NCBI GenBank assembly: GCA_030141605.1
Contig: JAQGDQ010000138.1
Location: forward strand, 456,007-520,006
Source of the DNA: Tubiluchus corallicola
Taxonomy: Eukaryota; Priapulida; Priapulimorpha; Priapulimorphida; Tubiluchidae
Direction: 5' to 3'
DNA: 64,000 nt
Positions 13,901 to 25,102 of the stretch are shown one piece after another. The notes beneath the pieces are model-generated. The model searched no databases. It saw only the letters and a program-made list of their open reading frames with translations, and had not been told where the DNA came from. Position 1 is the first letter of the stretch; each line of letters opens with the position of its first letter. Both the position numbers and the translations under genes were made by a program.

Positions 13901-16900
13901 GAACGGTATTTAACATGATTGTTTCCGCACACATAGTGCACAAAAGGGAAGTAAAGATGACATAAAAGTAGGAAAGGCTCTTTTGCACATACAAATATCT
14001 TATTTTAAGTAGGTGAAGGAAAAATATTGAGCAAATATGCAGAGTTATTTGAGTCAATTGCCGATAGTTTTTATGTTTATTTGAACGTTCCAGGCGTTTT
14101 TGAGTCAATTAAGCGATTGAGTCTATTAACCGTGAGTCTACCAAGCGGCGCCTACTGTCCTACCAAATGACACTGTTGAGGCATTTCAATGTCTTAGCCT
14201 TATTCGACCAATACCTATAAAAAGTGTGGTTTTCTATGGGTTGCTTATGAAACCTATTTGTCCTGCAAAATGTACAGCAAAAATATAAAGATAAAACATT
14301 CATTTGACGATAACACGCATAAATTTTGCAAAGCAAAAGCAAATTCTACGTAATACTCCTGGCGACTCACACGAATGAAATCACCACGAACAGCGACAAA
14401 CACTTCAAAATCAAGATGGCGATAATGAAACGTATGCATTCTTCCGTTCTTCACTTACAGTATAAGGACATCAATTTAAACCTTAATTTAAAGTGCTTCC
14501 ATTCCACTTTATACTGGAAAATTTTAAACAAATGTTTGCAAAAAAAAAGGTCTGATTATAAATACTTACGGCATACAAAAGAACTTTATTTTCTTTGTCT
14601 TCTTTAGGATATAACATATTATTACTGAAATAAGAAGTAGTTATTGTAAATTAATTTGCAACATCTGGATATGAAGTACTGTACGAGGAGTATAAAAAAC
14701 TGTGTGTATAACGTACAGCAGATACACAACATGTTAAATAAAAAATCCCATGCTAGAAACGAAAAAACATGACGTTTCAGTCCACCACTAATGAAAAATG
14801 CATAAAAGATCACTAAAAGATTTTTTAACCACTTCAGTGCATATAGGATGAGATTGTACTAACATGCTAAATATGTGATTTAACTGACATGTATGCCAGT
14901 ACTTAGCAATGATACCCACACATGCCAAGCACTTCATGAATCAGGGAACCAAAAATAAACAGTGGTGCTGCCCTCTGTTGGCCAAAACATTATATGCAGG
15001 CCAGAAAATGCCAAAAATGTCGACAAAACTAGGGGCTACCGAATTCACTGTATTGCTGCATTTTGATTTTTGTTGTTGAAAGTGTATTTTGCAACATGCT
15101 TTGAATTATGCCACAAAAAACAAAACTAATTTCGAAAAGATATGATGAAGAAGGTGTTGATAAAAGTGGTGGTACTCATGATAGTAGTGGTGAACAACTG
15201 TGGCAGCAGCACCAGTGAGAAATTACGGAGGGTGTCAACAGTTATGGTTTGTGTCAATATCAGTTTTGACAGTGCAGGTGATGGTGATGTAGCAAAAGTT
15301 GCAGTAATCTGTAGCCTGCAGTAGTATGTGAAGCAGTAGCAACTTTTTTTCTTAAAAAATGCTCTAATGCTAGCTACAATATAAATTGTGCAAGAGTGAA
15401 GCAGGTAATTTTTACAATGCGTAATCACAGATAAAGAGGAATATGCAGCACAAAGAAAACTCAAGAAGAAAACACACAAAATATCCCAGAAAACCATTGC
15501 TGATAAATCATGAAGTACAGGATAAATCCGAATAGAAATGCACAAAATATTTAAAAAGCACTGTTATAACATAAAAGAAAATGATATAAGCATATTACCA
15601 GCAACAGACTCATTGAACATTTAAAAAGCCAAAAATTAGATATACCATTTGTGTGCTTGCAAACCAAAAACATCCATAAGTCGGCATAGTTAAGACTAAA
15701 TCATGATGCTTCAAAGAAGAATGCACCAAAAATTTGGTCAAATGTGAATTTTTTTGTTTTTTATAAAAACAAATGGTAAATATATTGGACTTTTATATTC
15801 TAGCATCAAATTATCAAGAAAATGTCCAAAAAATATTAAAAATTTAATCTTATAACCCCATGCCCTCTTTTCTGAATAGAAACTAGTATGGCAATTGTAA
15901 AAAAACTTGTTTTTTCAAACTCCGATAGTAGCTTGTGGAATCAGTCATTTTGCTTCTGCTTTTTTCTGTTGACAAGAGCAAATCTTCGTCAGGAAGAGCC
16001 ATCTACTGGATATAAACATAACGTCAATGTGTTCTTGCAAAGTCCATAGCAACCACATTTTCATACGGTTTCTAAGTGTTTTGTAGAGACAAGACAAAAA
16101 AACAATGGCTGACTTTAACAGCGATTTTCTCAAGATTATGTTTTTCAGTGCAAAGTGTGCACCTCAACTTCAACGTGGATTATCTCAGCTTAGAAATAAC
16201 ATTGAGTGAAAAGCTTGGTAACAAAATGATCCTTATGAAATGGAAATTCAGGATATGTGAATAGCTAGAAAGGGTTAATTGCCAACTTACGGACGATTTT
16301 GCTATGCAAGCACACATTTATAGTTTAGAATCCATGAATTCTTCATAGCAAAAAATGTATTAGTTGGTATAAATATCTCTCTACAAAGAAAAACTTTTTT
16401 ATGTATTTTTTATTAAAACTAGCAGTCAAAATTTACCTTTTTGTGACTAGTAAGACACTGTATTATGAATTCATTGTCGGAATACTGGTAATACAACACA
16501 CTAATAATAAAATTCTAAAAAAAAACATTTCCCAAATTAGGTGACAAACTGGCCATACAACTCATTTATTTCTTTTCCTGGCGCTATTACACTTTCGCAC
16601 CACCTAGCTTTTCCTAGGTTATTACTCGTTTCTAGGCCCGTAGGTCATTATTCTATTATTCTTACGTCATCAGTGAATGTTTCCGCTAATCTAATTGTAA
16701 TTTAATCATTTATTTAGGTATAATTACCAATAATTACGCTGTATTCACAGTTCTACACAGTATCGCCATCTTGTTTGTGTGTGTAGTCACGTGACGAATT
16801 TCGTACTAGTTCATGCATTATCAGGGCCTAGCTTAAAAGGCACGTGACACACTTTCATCTTAATTGCATTTACGAAATAAAGAAAAAACCTTTACTTTTA

Positions 16901-17620
16901 TAATCTAATATGTGGGAAGACTGTAATATGATACAAACTCCCGTGGCTGCAACCATAATAATCATAAATTATGCAAAAACACTAAAAATACAGGTTAAGG
17001 GCCACTACGTCACTGCGCGAGAGCGATTGCGCATTAGTGGTGTAAACACGGTTATTCACGTGCAGCTTTTTGCGCAATGGCGGCGATAAGTAATGTATGA
17101 TTTTAATCTGATTTTAATCTGGAATTATAGAGCGTAAAAAGCACTAATATTATGGGAATATGGTGTATATTACGCCTGCTGGTCTGCTTTCTGGCCTGCA
17201 GGCGTGAAAAGAATCAATAGGCCAGGAAAAGCTAGGCGGTGCGAAAGTGTAATAGCGCCCTTTTCCTCAAATTACTTAAAACTATGTAAATTGAAATTAT
17301 TCACTATTATTCATTATTATTAATTATTGAAATTTACTATACAACACAGCAGTGACTACAAACTAGGATTGTAGCAACACAACACTCGTTTCATTCCCGA
17401 ACGTCTTCCCACTATCTACATATTAATATACTAAGTAAGTACTTTATAATTATGGTAATTATAGTACTATGATATAGTATTACGCTAACAATAACACTTT
17501 ATTAACAGATCATTTTTAATCAAGACAGACCAAGTTTAATACCAACCATTCTTCACAAAATTTAATGCCAACGAATGCCGGACCATCGCTTGTCTTCTGT
17601 ACACTTTCGTCATAACTCAT
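7915..17620 (-). CDS. POLR2I: RNA polymerase II subunit RPB9 (5 exons, complete)
   Basis: Small zinc-ribbon subunit of RNA polymerase II, in the nucleus, needed for transcription fidelity and elongation. Minus-strand exons in order: 17547-17620 (ATG at 17620-17618), 14570-14624, 9619-9692, 9127-9253 and 7915-7977 (TGA at 7917-7915). All introns are GT-AG and the phases join perfectly, giving 130 residues against 125 in human. Zinc ribbon 1: C22-x2-C25 and C44-x2-C47. Zinc ribbon 2: C91-x2-C94 and C119-x4-C124. The family signatures [21 protein letters not shown] and RLYYVC followed by HRWTE at the C-terminus are all present. The N-terminal 15 residues are divergent. Exons of 55-127 bp sit in introns of up to 4.9 kb that hold several TIR elements. 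The gene looks intact. Confidence 0.96.
7978..9126 (-). other. POLR2I intron 4
   Basis: About 1.1 kb of AT-rich intron with GT-AG borders on the minus strand. No nested gene or clear repeat is seen. Confidence 0.7.
10548..10579. repeat. perfect 12-bp inverted repeat (hairpin)
   Basis: TTCATGAAGCAC at 10548-10559 and its exact reverse complement at 10568-10579, with an 8-nt centre that is itself nearly palindromic. Role unknown. Confidence 0.85.
11640..12130. other. GC-richer island inside POLR2I intron 2, unknown
   Basis: About 500 bp clearly richer in G+C and CpG than the surrounding intron. On the minus strand an 87-codon frame (11800-12063) is open but matches nothing I recognise. It could be an exon of a nested gene, a decayed transposon or a regulatory island. 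No TIRs, repeat copies or splice evidence were found to decide. Confidence 0.3.
13199..14157. mobile_element. putative TIR element with CAGTAGG ends
   Basis: Inverted ends: CAGTAGGTGTCACTT at 13199 and the reverse complement of CAGTAGGCGCCGCTT at 14157. Both continue into TAGACTCAC with a few mismatches, about 25 bp in all. TA precedes the left end, but TC follows the right end. CAGT ends are reminiscent of pogo/Tigger-type elements, though that is only suggestive. There is no transposase frame. It lies in POLR2I intron 2. Confidence 0.6.
15650..16316. mobile_element. TIR element, copy 2 (same family as 5597-6003)
   Basis: About 667 bp in POLR2I intron 1, starting TGTGTGCTTGCAAACC and ending GCAAGCACACA. 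It is the reverse complement of the shorter copy at 5597-6003. Homology is clear at both ends and in central blocks such as TCTCTACAAAA and TCAGCTTAGAAATA. The 260-bp difference reflects internal deletion in one copy. No transposase is seen. Confidence 0.75.
16580..17259. mobile_element. non-autonomous DNA transposon with 36-bp TIRs and 8-bp TSD
   Basis: The left end starts GGCGCTATTACACTTTCGCA at 16580. The right end at 17259 is its reverse complement over about 36 bp with one mismatch. Perfect 8-bp target duplications CTTTTCCT lie immediately outside at 16572-16579 and 17260-17267. An 8-bp duplication fits hAT, P or Merlin-type transposases; the GG start would fit Merlin better than hAT, but this is not decided. 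The 680-bp interior has no transposase frame. It contains several CACGTG or near-CACGTG motifs and an ATGGCGGC motif. It lies in intron 1 of POLR2I, about 290 bp from exon 1. Confidence 0.9.
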
Positions 17621-18429
17621 CTTTATGGATGATTTAGCAATACTTAAATCAGCAGCACTATTTTTGTTTCTTTACACTTTTTACAGTGTTCCTCAGTTGA
17701 AACATGAACTAGGTTGCCTCATGCTTCTGATTTTTTTTTCAGAAACGCACCTTTCTCTCTAAAGCTAACCAAACACAAATTTGCAATTCAATTCATCCAG
17801 TTTACTGATCACTCTCTTTCCGCAGGATTAAGGATTAATTAAGGAATTAAGTAGGCGTAGGATCTACTTAGAAGTCTAATACTCACTATGTCCATAATAT
17901 GCTCAGGGGATGGTCAAAGGACCATCTGGTCTAGGGATCACACAGACACCGGTAAAAGTACACCTTAACCACTTTAAAAGTTGTTTAAAAAGAACCACAC
18001 CAGTGAATGTGTTGACAGCAGCTTTTGTGAAATTGTAACTTTACTTACCACCAGTCTTTTCTTTTAATAATCATAACTTACATAATTATCATGTTTTACA
18101 AAGCCACATGACAAAAAATACAGTTGTGACGAACGAAATCAGAATCATGAGCGAAACAGTTATTTTTCCGTCATTTATCTATGCGACCTTACAATTAAAT
18201 ATTTTTAGTTTGCTTGTCACAGTGTTGTCTTTTGTGTATATATTTCCTACACTGTATTTTTATTTAGGTGATTGTTGTGTAAACATCACCTTGTAATTGT
18301 GTCGAAATATTGCAGATGCTGTGTCTGAATAAAAGCCATGTCTTTTCTTAAGTAAGTGTTCGCTGTTATCTTTATTTTAAGAATTTGTTTTCCCTATCAC
18401 AAAGCAAATTTAAATTAATCATTTTAAAG

Positions 18430-18501
18430 ATATATATATATATATATATATTATGTATATATATATAAGTATGTATGTATATATGTATGTATGTATGTAT
18501 G

Positions 18502-18535
<34 letters not shown>

Positions 18536-18632
18536 TGTATGTATGTATGTATGTATGTATGTATGTATGTATGTATGTATGTATGTATGTATGTATGTAT
18601 GTATGTATGTATGTATGTATGTATGTATGTAT
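18430..18632. repeat. TA then GTAT tetranucleotide microsatellite
   Basis: A (TA)n run followed by about 160 bp of nearly pure GTAT repeats. It opens long artefactual frames on both strands, which should not be called genes. Confidence 0.98.
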
Positions 18633-19377
18633 AATTTTTAAGCAATTTTTTATTTTAAAACTGGATTTAAAAAATAAAATATAAGTCGTATGACTCCTTG
18701 CCATCCATAAAAATAACAAATAAAATACACAGAAGGACACGGTAAATTGAAATTGAAATTCAATGGCCTAAGTTAAATAAACTATTTCCCCTCAAACTAT
18801 TTTACAAAATTTATAGCTGTACCAATCTATGAACCTTCTGAACATTACAATAAATATTACATAAATTTTACACAGAAAAGAATAAACGATAGTAAAACAA
18901 ACCATAAATTTTTCTTGTTTACATTGATGTAATAAAGTGGAATAACTCTAAAAAAAGAGGGTCCAATGACTATTGTGAGATACAGATTTAAATTAAAATA
19001 AAATCGAACATGTAAAATAAAATGAGGCAGGTAGCAAAGAATTTGAGTTGAGACTTGCACCATAATACAAGCAATGAGACATGTTATAAAAACAAAATTT
19101 ATGTTGCTGTAGTAAAATGACCAAAGAAACCAGAGACAGAAAGGAAATTTAATAACAAAGTTTCAACGAGTCCATAGCATTTTGAAGAAAATCTATAGCA
19201 TACATTTCGAGAGCTGGATTCATGATATGCGTGTAGGAATGAACGTCAGCAGTTTATAGCTAGTTTGAGTGAAGTAAATTACAAACAAGAGTAAGCTAGC
19301 ATTTCCATTTGCAATAGTAGCTAACAGAGTACAATAATGGATCATGATATACAGAATAAAATAAAAGCAAGACCGAC

Positions 19378-20045
19378 TAAAGAATGAGTAATAAGAGTTA
19401 CCAGGTATTGTATGCACATAAATTGCGTATCCAAGCTGGACCATTCCCCGCTTTTATTGATTTTTTTAACTTGAAATACAGAAACAACTTGTTTAATGTA
19501 ATTACTTATATGATTCCACATGTCGGCACGATAGTGCCCAAAAGACTTTTTACCAAATTTTACAGTATCAAATGCAGGAATATTTAATACATTTATGCTT
19601 CTAAGATTATAGTTACTCTTTCTTGGATTTATAAGATCCTATAAAAAGCTGGGGAATGACCATGACCTATCTTTTACATTTTTATAGCAAGTGTACTTAA
19701 TATTCTAATTTTTCAAAGTGGTACACTTGCATTGTACAATACATGTTCATGATTTGATCTAACGTCACGTGTTACATATCTTATCACAAGAACATGCAAC
19801 TTTTCAAGCTTGTCAAAGTAAGTTTTTTACAAAGGAACCAGACAACTGGACAAAAATTGAAGTTAGAAAGTATAAAAGTGTCTTTTTCGGCATTTTTGTT
19901 CAAAAAATAGGCAATTCTGCTAAAAGCTTTAACTTGCCTCGTGGCTTTTTTGCAAATCACACTTATATGAAGTTATGAACAGAGAAAGATTAAGTTGGTC
20001 AATATGTACTCCAAGACGTTTGGCCAATTTATCACACGTCAGATG
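19378..20045 (-). mobile_element. decayed LINE 3' end (CR1/L2-like), minus strand
   Basis: Read on the minus strand with frameshifts, the conceptual product shows the C-terminal signature of animal non-LTR retrotransposon ORF2. A KRLGVHIDQL block comes first, then a stretch resembling the post-RT region, then a VKFGKKSFGHYRADMWNHIS block. The last corresponds to the usual 'YG.nSf.Y.g..lWN.lp' motif, followed by the W-C-C tail region. Several stops and frame changes show it is dead. Clade assignment is by pattern only. Confidence 0.65.
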
Positions 20046-20851
20046 TGTTGGAACCAGCAACTTTGGTTGCTACTGGCACTTGATTCACTGAATGCTGTGT
20101 CAAATCATAAAATTATTATTATTTTTGCTAAAAAACGTATCTTTCTTCAAGTTCATCATACTTTTAGCTGGTTCTGCGCCATTAGCCTAGACAAACTTAA
20201 CAAAATTTTAGATGATTAAAACTCTGTTGCCATATTATAGGTGATTGTAATGCCAATGACTGATGGCAGCTGATAAATAGAAGCTGTTTGAATTTTATAC
20301 ACAAGAAAGCTTAAAGATTTTAAGAATGCTGTTGTTGTACAACTACATTTGGCTTGCTGTGTGTGCTGCTCTTTATTGTGGTCGTAATAATAGCAGCAGC
20401 AGGGCCAGCAGCAGCAGTGGCGTAATGTAATGGCTTTTGCTGTTGTTTTTCTGATCAACGTTACCTTCATTGTCATCTGGTAGTTTTTGTTGCGCATTTA
20501 CTTGTTGTTATTGGTGTTACTTTTGTTGCTTTCATTGATATTGTTATTCTGTTGCTTTTATCCAAGTCATTGTCTTATTGCTCCTATTGCTGTTATTGCG
20601 GTCGCTTTTTGGTTTTATTTTCATTAAGAATTGTCGTTTTGTTGCTGGTGTTGTTTTATTATGGGGCAGTTACCATTTTCGCTAGTTAACCGGCACTTAT
20701 TAAGTTATTATTAACATCAGCATTATTAGCACAGGACGCAAACCATAGATACGTAAGGCATTCTTTATTCTAAATTCGGCGCTGGAAGCAGGGAATTAAT
20801 TTACTTGGCCTCCAGTTGTTGTTAACTTATTCTCGTTAGACGTGGAGGGAA

Positions 20852-23800
20852 ATGGCGAACTTTGTGTTGAAGTTTTGTTTAATCCACGTGTGCTTTGTTA
20901 ATTTAATCTTGGGATTACCCGAGCAAGGATTATACTCACAAGAATTCTCATATGATCCTACTAAGGAAGAAGAAACATTTACAAATTTTCCATACATTCA
21001 CATGTCGAAGAGCATGTACAAAAACTCAGAAGTTTTTCTCACAGGTATAATCTTCAGTTATTACCGATATTGTTATGCAGTAGTAAACAGTAATTATACA
21101 TTCGCCTTACCCGAACGTATAATTATTGGTTGAGGCCAATAGAAAACTGTTTGAGATGGTGGAAGGTGAGTTTCGGGTTCGATTATTCAATCGTAATCAT
21201 CTTTGTAGTACTCATTCTTGCAGCTACTTTGACTCCTGTTATGGGTTTAATTTTGGTAGCCTTGTGTGTAAGGAATCCTGCACTGGGTTACATCATGCGC
21301 TCACATCCTATAGTACTTTTTATGGCGCTTGCACTTTAACTATAATCACTATAATGATATGATATATTATAATAAAACACTTTAACTTATAGTTTTACAA
21401 ATGTTGTACCTGTGAAATCAAATGACAGTGTGACACTGTTTCACTTCTTTCATCTCTTTAGTCCTGCCTCATTTTGGTAATCAATACCGGATTTAGTATA
21501 TTCTGATATTCTCTGTCTCTTCCAATTCTGTGCCATATACCCTCGTCCCCCCCCCCCCCCACTCAGTTTATTAACACACACAGCTAGCTTAAACGTACAT
21601 ATTCAAACAAATGTTGAACAGGGCAGTTGTATATATAGATCTAAGTTTGAACTGTTCTCTGTGCTAATATGATTGTGTAGCCAGGCTTTTCTTAGTATGT
21701 AAAAGTATTTAAAGATGAGAAATCAGATCCTTCGAATTACCATGTCATTGGTTTGCAGCCGCATCATCAGTAGAGTCTACTAAGTGTTTTATTTAACATT
21801 TCCCTTGCTTTGTACAATGCAGTATGTTTCTTAGCTGATAGTGACATAAATTCTATAAGATATATGAATTATAGCTTTGCCTATTATTGCTCCACTGCTG
21901 TTGTGTGCTGCCTTTATCTTTGGAAGTACCTTATAAACTTCAATTGTAAAGTATAAGTGGAAGTACACCGTCTAGGTCTATTATTTTGCTGCATTTTGAA
22001 GGCTGTAAAGTTTTTGTGTAGTGTGTTAAACCTACATTGACAGTAGTGATATTTGCTAGCAGAGCTGATATTGCATGTGTGAATATCTCAAGTTTTGGAA
22101 AAAGTAGTTTGTATTAGACACTGCTGCATATATACACTGATATAATTTGCTATGCTGAGTTGACCCTAACTGCACGCTTAGTCACTCACTTTCTTCTCTA
22201 CGCTTGGTTCCCAATAACTTAATTATGGATTTCCTTTTTTGAGACAATGAGACACATGTTAAGAGCGAGATATATGCAAGTGACAATGAAACCAGTTTGC
22301 AGTGTAGGACTAGCGCATTGTTATCTTGCAGAGATATGAAAATTGTGAATGCTATGATTCACCTTCCCTTATTTTCATTTTTAAGAATTAGAAGTGGTCA
22401 GAAGCATTATTAGAAGTGGTTGTAATGAGCTTTTTGAGTGCCCAATGTCAGTTATTTTTTAAGACGATGCTGAATGTTTGTTAAATTTTAACGTCGATAT
22501 TTAACAGTTTATAATTTTACCAGTATAAATTGAAATTTGAACTTCCTATGACTAAATTTGTTCAGAATAAGTTATCATTTAATAAACTCTCAGTCAAGTT
22601 GTAACTTTTTATAACTTTTCAAGTCAAATGTAAATGTGTTCGTGACAACAAATGTGATATAAGTTATTGAAATATAACAACACAAAGTTTGGTCATTCAA
22701 ATGCAGCAGCAAAGCATGCATATGTGAACAATAATCACCTAAGGTGTGTTTTGGTCTTCCAATTGTGAATTTGTGACCAAAAACAAAATCGAGATTGCAC
22801 TCTAACTTTGTGTTTTATAAAATAAGTACAGTCTTTCTAGTGTAAGTTACAGTACTTGTACTTTTTTGAAAATTGATTGCTTTAATAGTTTTTTATATTT
22901 ATAATAGACATGAAAAAGAAAATTCAATTAAATCAGTTCTTAAAGTGTAACGTAAATTTAGCCATAAATATTTTCACTTATAGCACATGATTTTATAGTG
23001 ATCAGTTAATTTTTGTGTGAAGTAATCATAGGTGTGTTTTGACATTAGATGTTGTAATAATTTGTGTTGAGTTTTTTTAAGCAGTTAAATAAACTTGGTC
23101 AGATCAGAGCATTTGCAGACTGTTAATTATCTGGATTTGCGTGCTTTGTGGATCACTTGAAACTGATTTTGAACTACAAACATGAGTAACTTTCATGTAT
23201 GTTTAGACACTGGTAATATTTATTAATTGCTTTTCTATTTCAGTTCACTGTGATTCAGAGACAAATGATGTACCTATATTGATGAACATAGGATGGACCA
23301 TGAGACAAACACCATGTGCACAAGAATATGTCAACATTAGCCCAGACATGCTGAAAAATTATTATGATGATCCAACCTCAATTACAGCTGAATATGATAA
23401 TTATGTGATAAATTATACTTCTAAGTGTGCTGACAAATGGAACTGTGAGGATGGGGATGTTAGTCTGTTATTGGAAAACAATGAGTGGCTTACCTTCACT
23501 GCTCCACTACAAACAAATGAAATCAACGAAGAAGAAAAGGCGATAGATGAAGAAAAAGCAGATGTGAAGGAAGTCACTGACATTAAAGCAGATGCTGATA
23601 ATACTAAGAACAAAGAAAGTGTTGAAGAAAAATCAACCCGCAAGAAAAGAAACATTTGGGATTTGAGTCGCACAAGGCAAAAACGTGCTCAATTTGAGTC
23701 ACCACTCGATGATAAGTCTTCAGAAAATGGTGTTGATGCGCTCAAACAACGCCAAGGTGATAATAAGAATACACCTGAGGTATCCGATGGGGTAGTACCA

Positions 23801-25102
23801 CCAAGTGAAGATAAGAATACACCTAAGGGATCCGATGAGGTACAACCATCAAGTGATGATAAAAATACACCCAAAGCATCCAGTGATAAGTCTCAATCTA
23901 AAACTGATGAAACTGCTAAGGCTAAAAAGGCAATTACAAGAGTTCCATTAGACGGGGTGTATCTGTTTGTCCTGAAAGTGGAACCAATCAACAATAAATC
24001 CAAATCTGATGTTAAATTTAATTTTACCATCACAATAAAACTGAAAGGCGAATATGGATATTTGTCTGCAATTGACTGGCCACTCCTGCCATTTTATGGA
24101 GCTCTTTGCATTGTTTATGCCATTTACGCCATTGTATGGTTAGTGATCAGCGCCTGGCAATGGAGGGATTTGCTACGTGTACAGTTCTGGATTGGTGGAG
24201 TAATTGCATTAGGTTTACTAGAGAAGGCTGTATTTTATGCAGAATACAGTAACATAAACAGTCGTGGGTACTCTATATATGGCGCTGTTGTATTTGCCGA
24301 GTTGATATCTGTACTGAAGCGCACGTTATCTAGGATGCTAGTCATCATCGTCTGCCTAGGCTTTGGAATTGTAAAACCTAGGCTGGGGCAAATGCTTCAC
24401 AGAGTACTTGGTGTTGGAGGCCTTTACTTTGTTCTTGCTTCCATAGAAGGATGCATGCGAGCTGTAAAACCTCGTCTAGATATGTCCAGTGGAATTATGC
24501 TTGCAGTGATTCCTCTGTCTGTTGTAGATGCTGGTATTTGCTGGTGGGTGTTTAGTAGTTTAGTGCAGACAATGAGAACACTCCGTCTTCGCAGGAATGT
24601 TGTAAAGCTGTCACTTTACAGACACTTCACGAATGCTTTGGTTTTTTGCGTTCTCGCATCAGTCGTTTTTATGGTGTGGTCAATCAAGACCCACAGATTT
24701 ACCGAGTGTTTAGATGACTGGAAAGAATTGTGGATTGATGATGCTTTCTGGCCTTTGCTATTCACAATCATTTTGCTTATAATAATGATTTTGTGGCGGC
24801 CTACAGCTAACAACACACGATATGCGTTTACTCCCCTCTTAGACCAAGCTGACGAAGAGTCTGAGGAGCCGATGCTAAATGATGCATTTGATGGTATGAA
24901 GCTTCGTGGCCAAGGTCAGAGTCCTAATGGTAATCCACCTAGGAAGCCGTATCACGATGATGTACGAGATAAAGTAGAAGACGATCTGAAATGGGTAGAT
25001 GAAAATATTCCATCTAGTGTAGTAGATGCTGCAATACCAACATTCGTAGATTCCGATGAAGAAATAATGACAACAAAATTTGAAATGTCTAAAATGGATT
25101 AG
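20852..25102 (+). CDS. TMEM87A: TMEM87 Golgi GOLD-domain seven-pass membrane protein (2 exons)
   Basis: Golgi multi-pass protein of the GOLD-seven-helix group, linked to retrograde endosome-to-Golgi transport; ion-channel roles are debated. Exon 1, 20852-21044, gives a signal peptide (residues 1 to about 20) and the start of the luminal domain. Exon 2, 23244-25102, holds everything else. The phase-1 join is consistent, giving 683 residues against about 555 in human. The excess is an acidic, Lys-rich insert at about residues 156-296 with tandem DKNTPK repeats. It carries basic clusters RKKR (197-200) and RQKR (209-212). The seven-helix block starts near 344. Diagnostic blocks include WRDLLRVQFWIG, LEKAVFYAEY, GIVKPRLG and NVVKLSLYRHFTN. 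The cytosolic tail has EEPMLNDAFDGMK and ends DLKWVDENIPSS then DSDEE, all as in vertebrates. It converges on VHL. Confidence 0.95.
21045..23243 (+). other. TMEM87 intron 1
   Basis: A 2.2-kb GT-AG intron. It holds a small open frame with two hydrophobic stretches followed by AATAAA (see 21224-21339) and a C-homopolymer near 21547. Otherwise it is unremarkable AT-rich sequence. Confidence 0.8.
21224..21339 (+). CDS. possible alternative terminal exon of TMEM87
   Basis: A good acceptor (TTCTTGCAG) ends at 21223. Spliced from exon 1 (phase 1) it continues in frame for 38 residues, largely hydrophobic, to a TAA at 21337-21339. AATAAA follows at 21371-21376. The same frame extends upstream to an ATG at 21130, giving a 68-codon frame with one strong hydrophobic segment. 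This would make a short, truncated product with the signal peptide. It is inferred only from splice phase and a nearby polyA signal; chance is quite possible. Confidence 0.25.

Larger units (their letters stand above)
9693..14569 (-). other. POLR2I intron 2 (4.9 kb)
   Basis: Large intron between the exons encoding the two halves of zinc ribbon 1. It holds a hairpin (10548-10579), a short 25-26 bp tandem repeat with a CCATTTTTACC core (about 11029-11097), a GC-richer island (11640-12130) and a TIR element (13199-14157). Nothing else is recognised. Confidence 0.6.
17621..20851. other. divergent intergenic region POLR2I / TMEM87
   Basis: About 3.2 kb between the start codons of two divergently transcribed genes. 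It contains a TA/GTAT microsatellite (18430-18632) and a minus-strand LINE remnant (19378-20045). Further on are CAG-rich and GTT-rich stretches (20325-20660). Core promoters were not resolved. Confidence 0.6.

Noticed and set aside
18372-18740. Long Tyr/Ile/His- and Met/Tyr/Val-repeat frames on both strands
   Set aside because: Pure translations of the GTAT microsatellite.
23413-23874. Minus-strand frames over TMEM87
   Set aside because: Shadows of the acidic repeat insert on the other strand.
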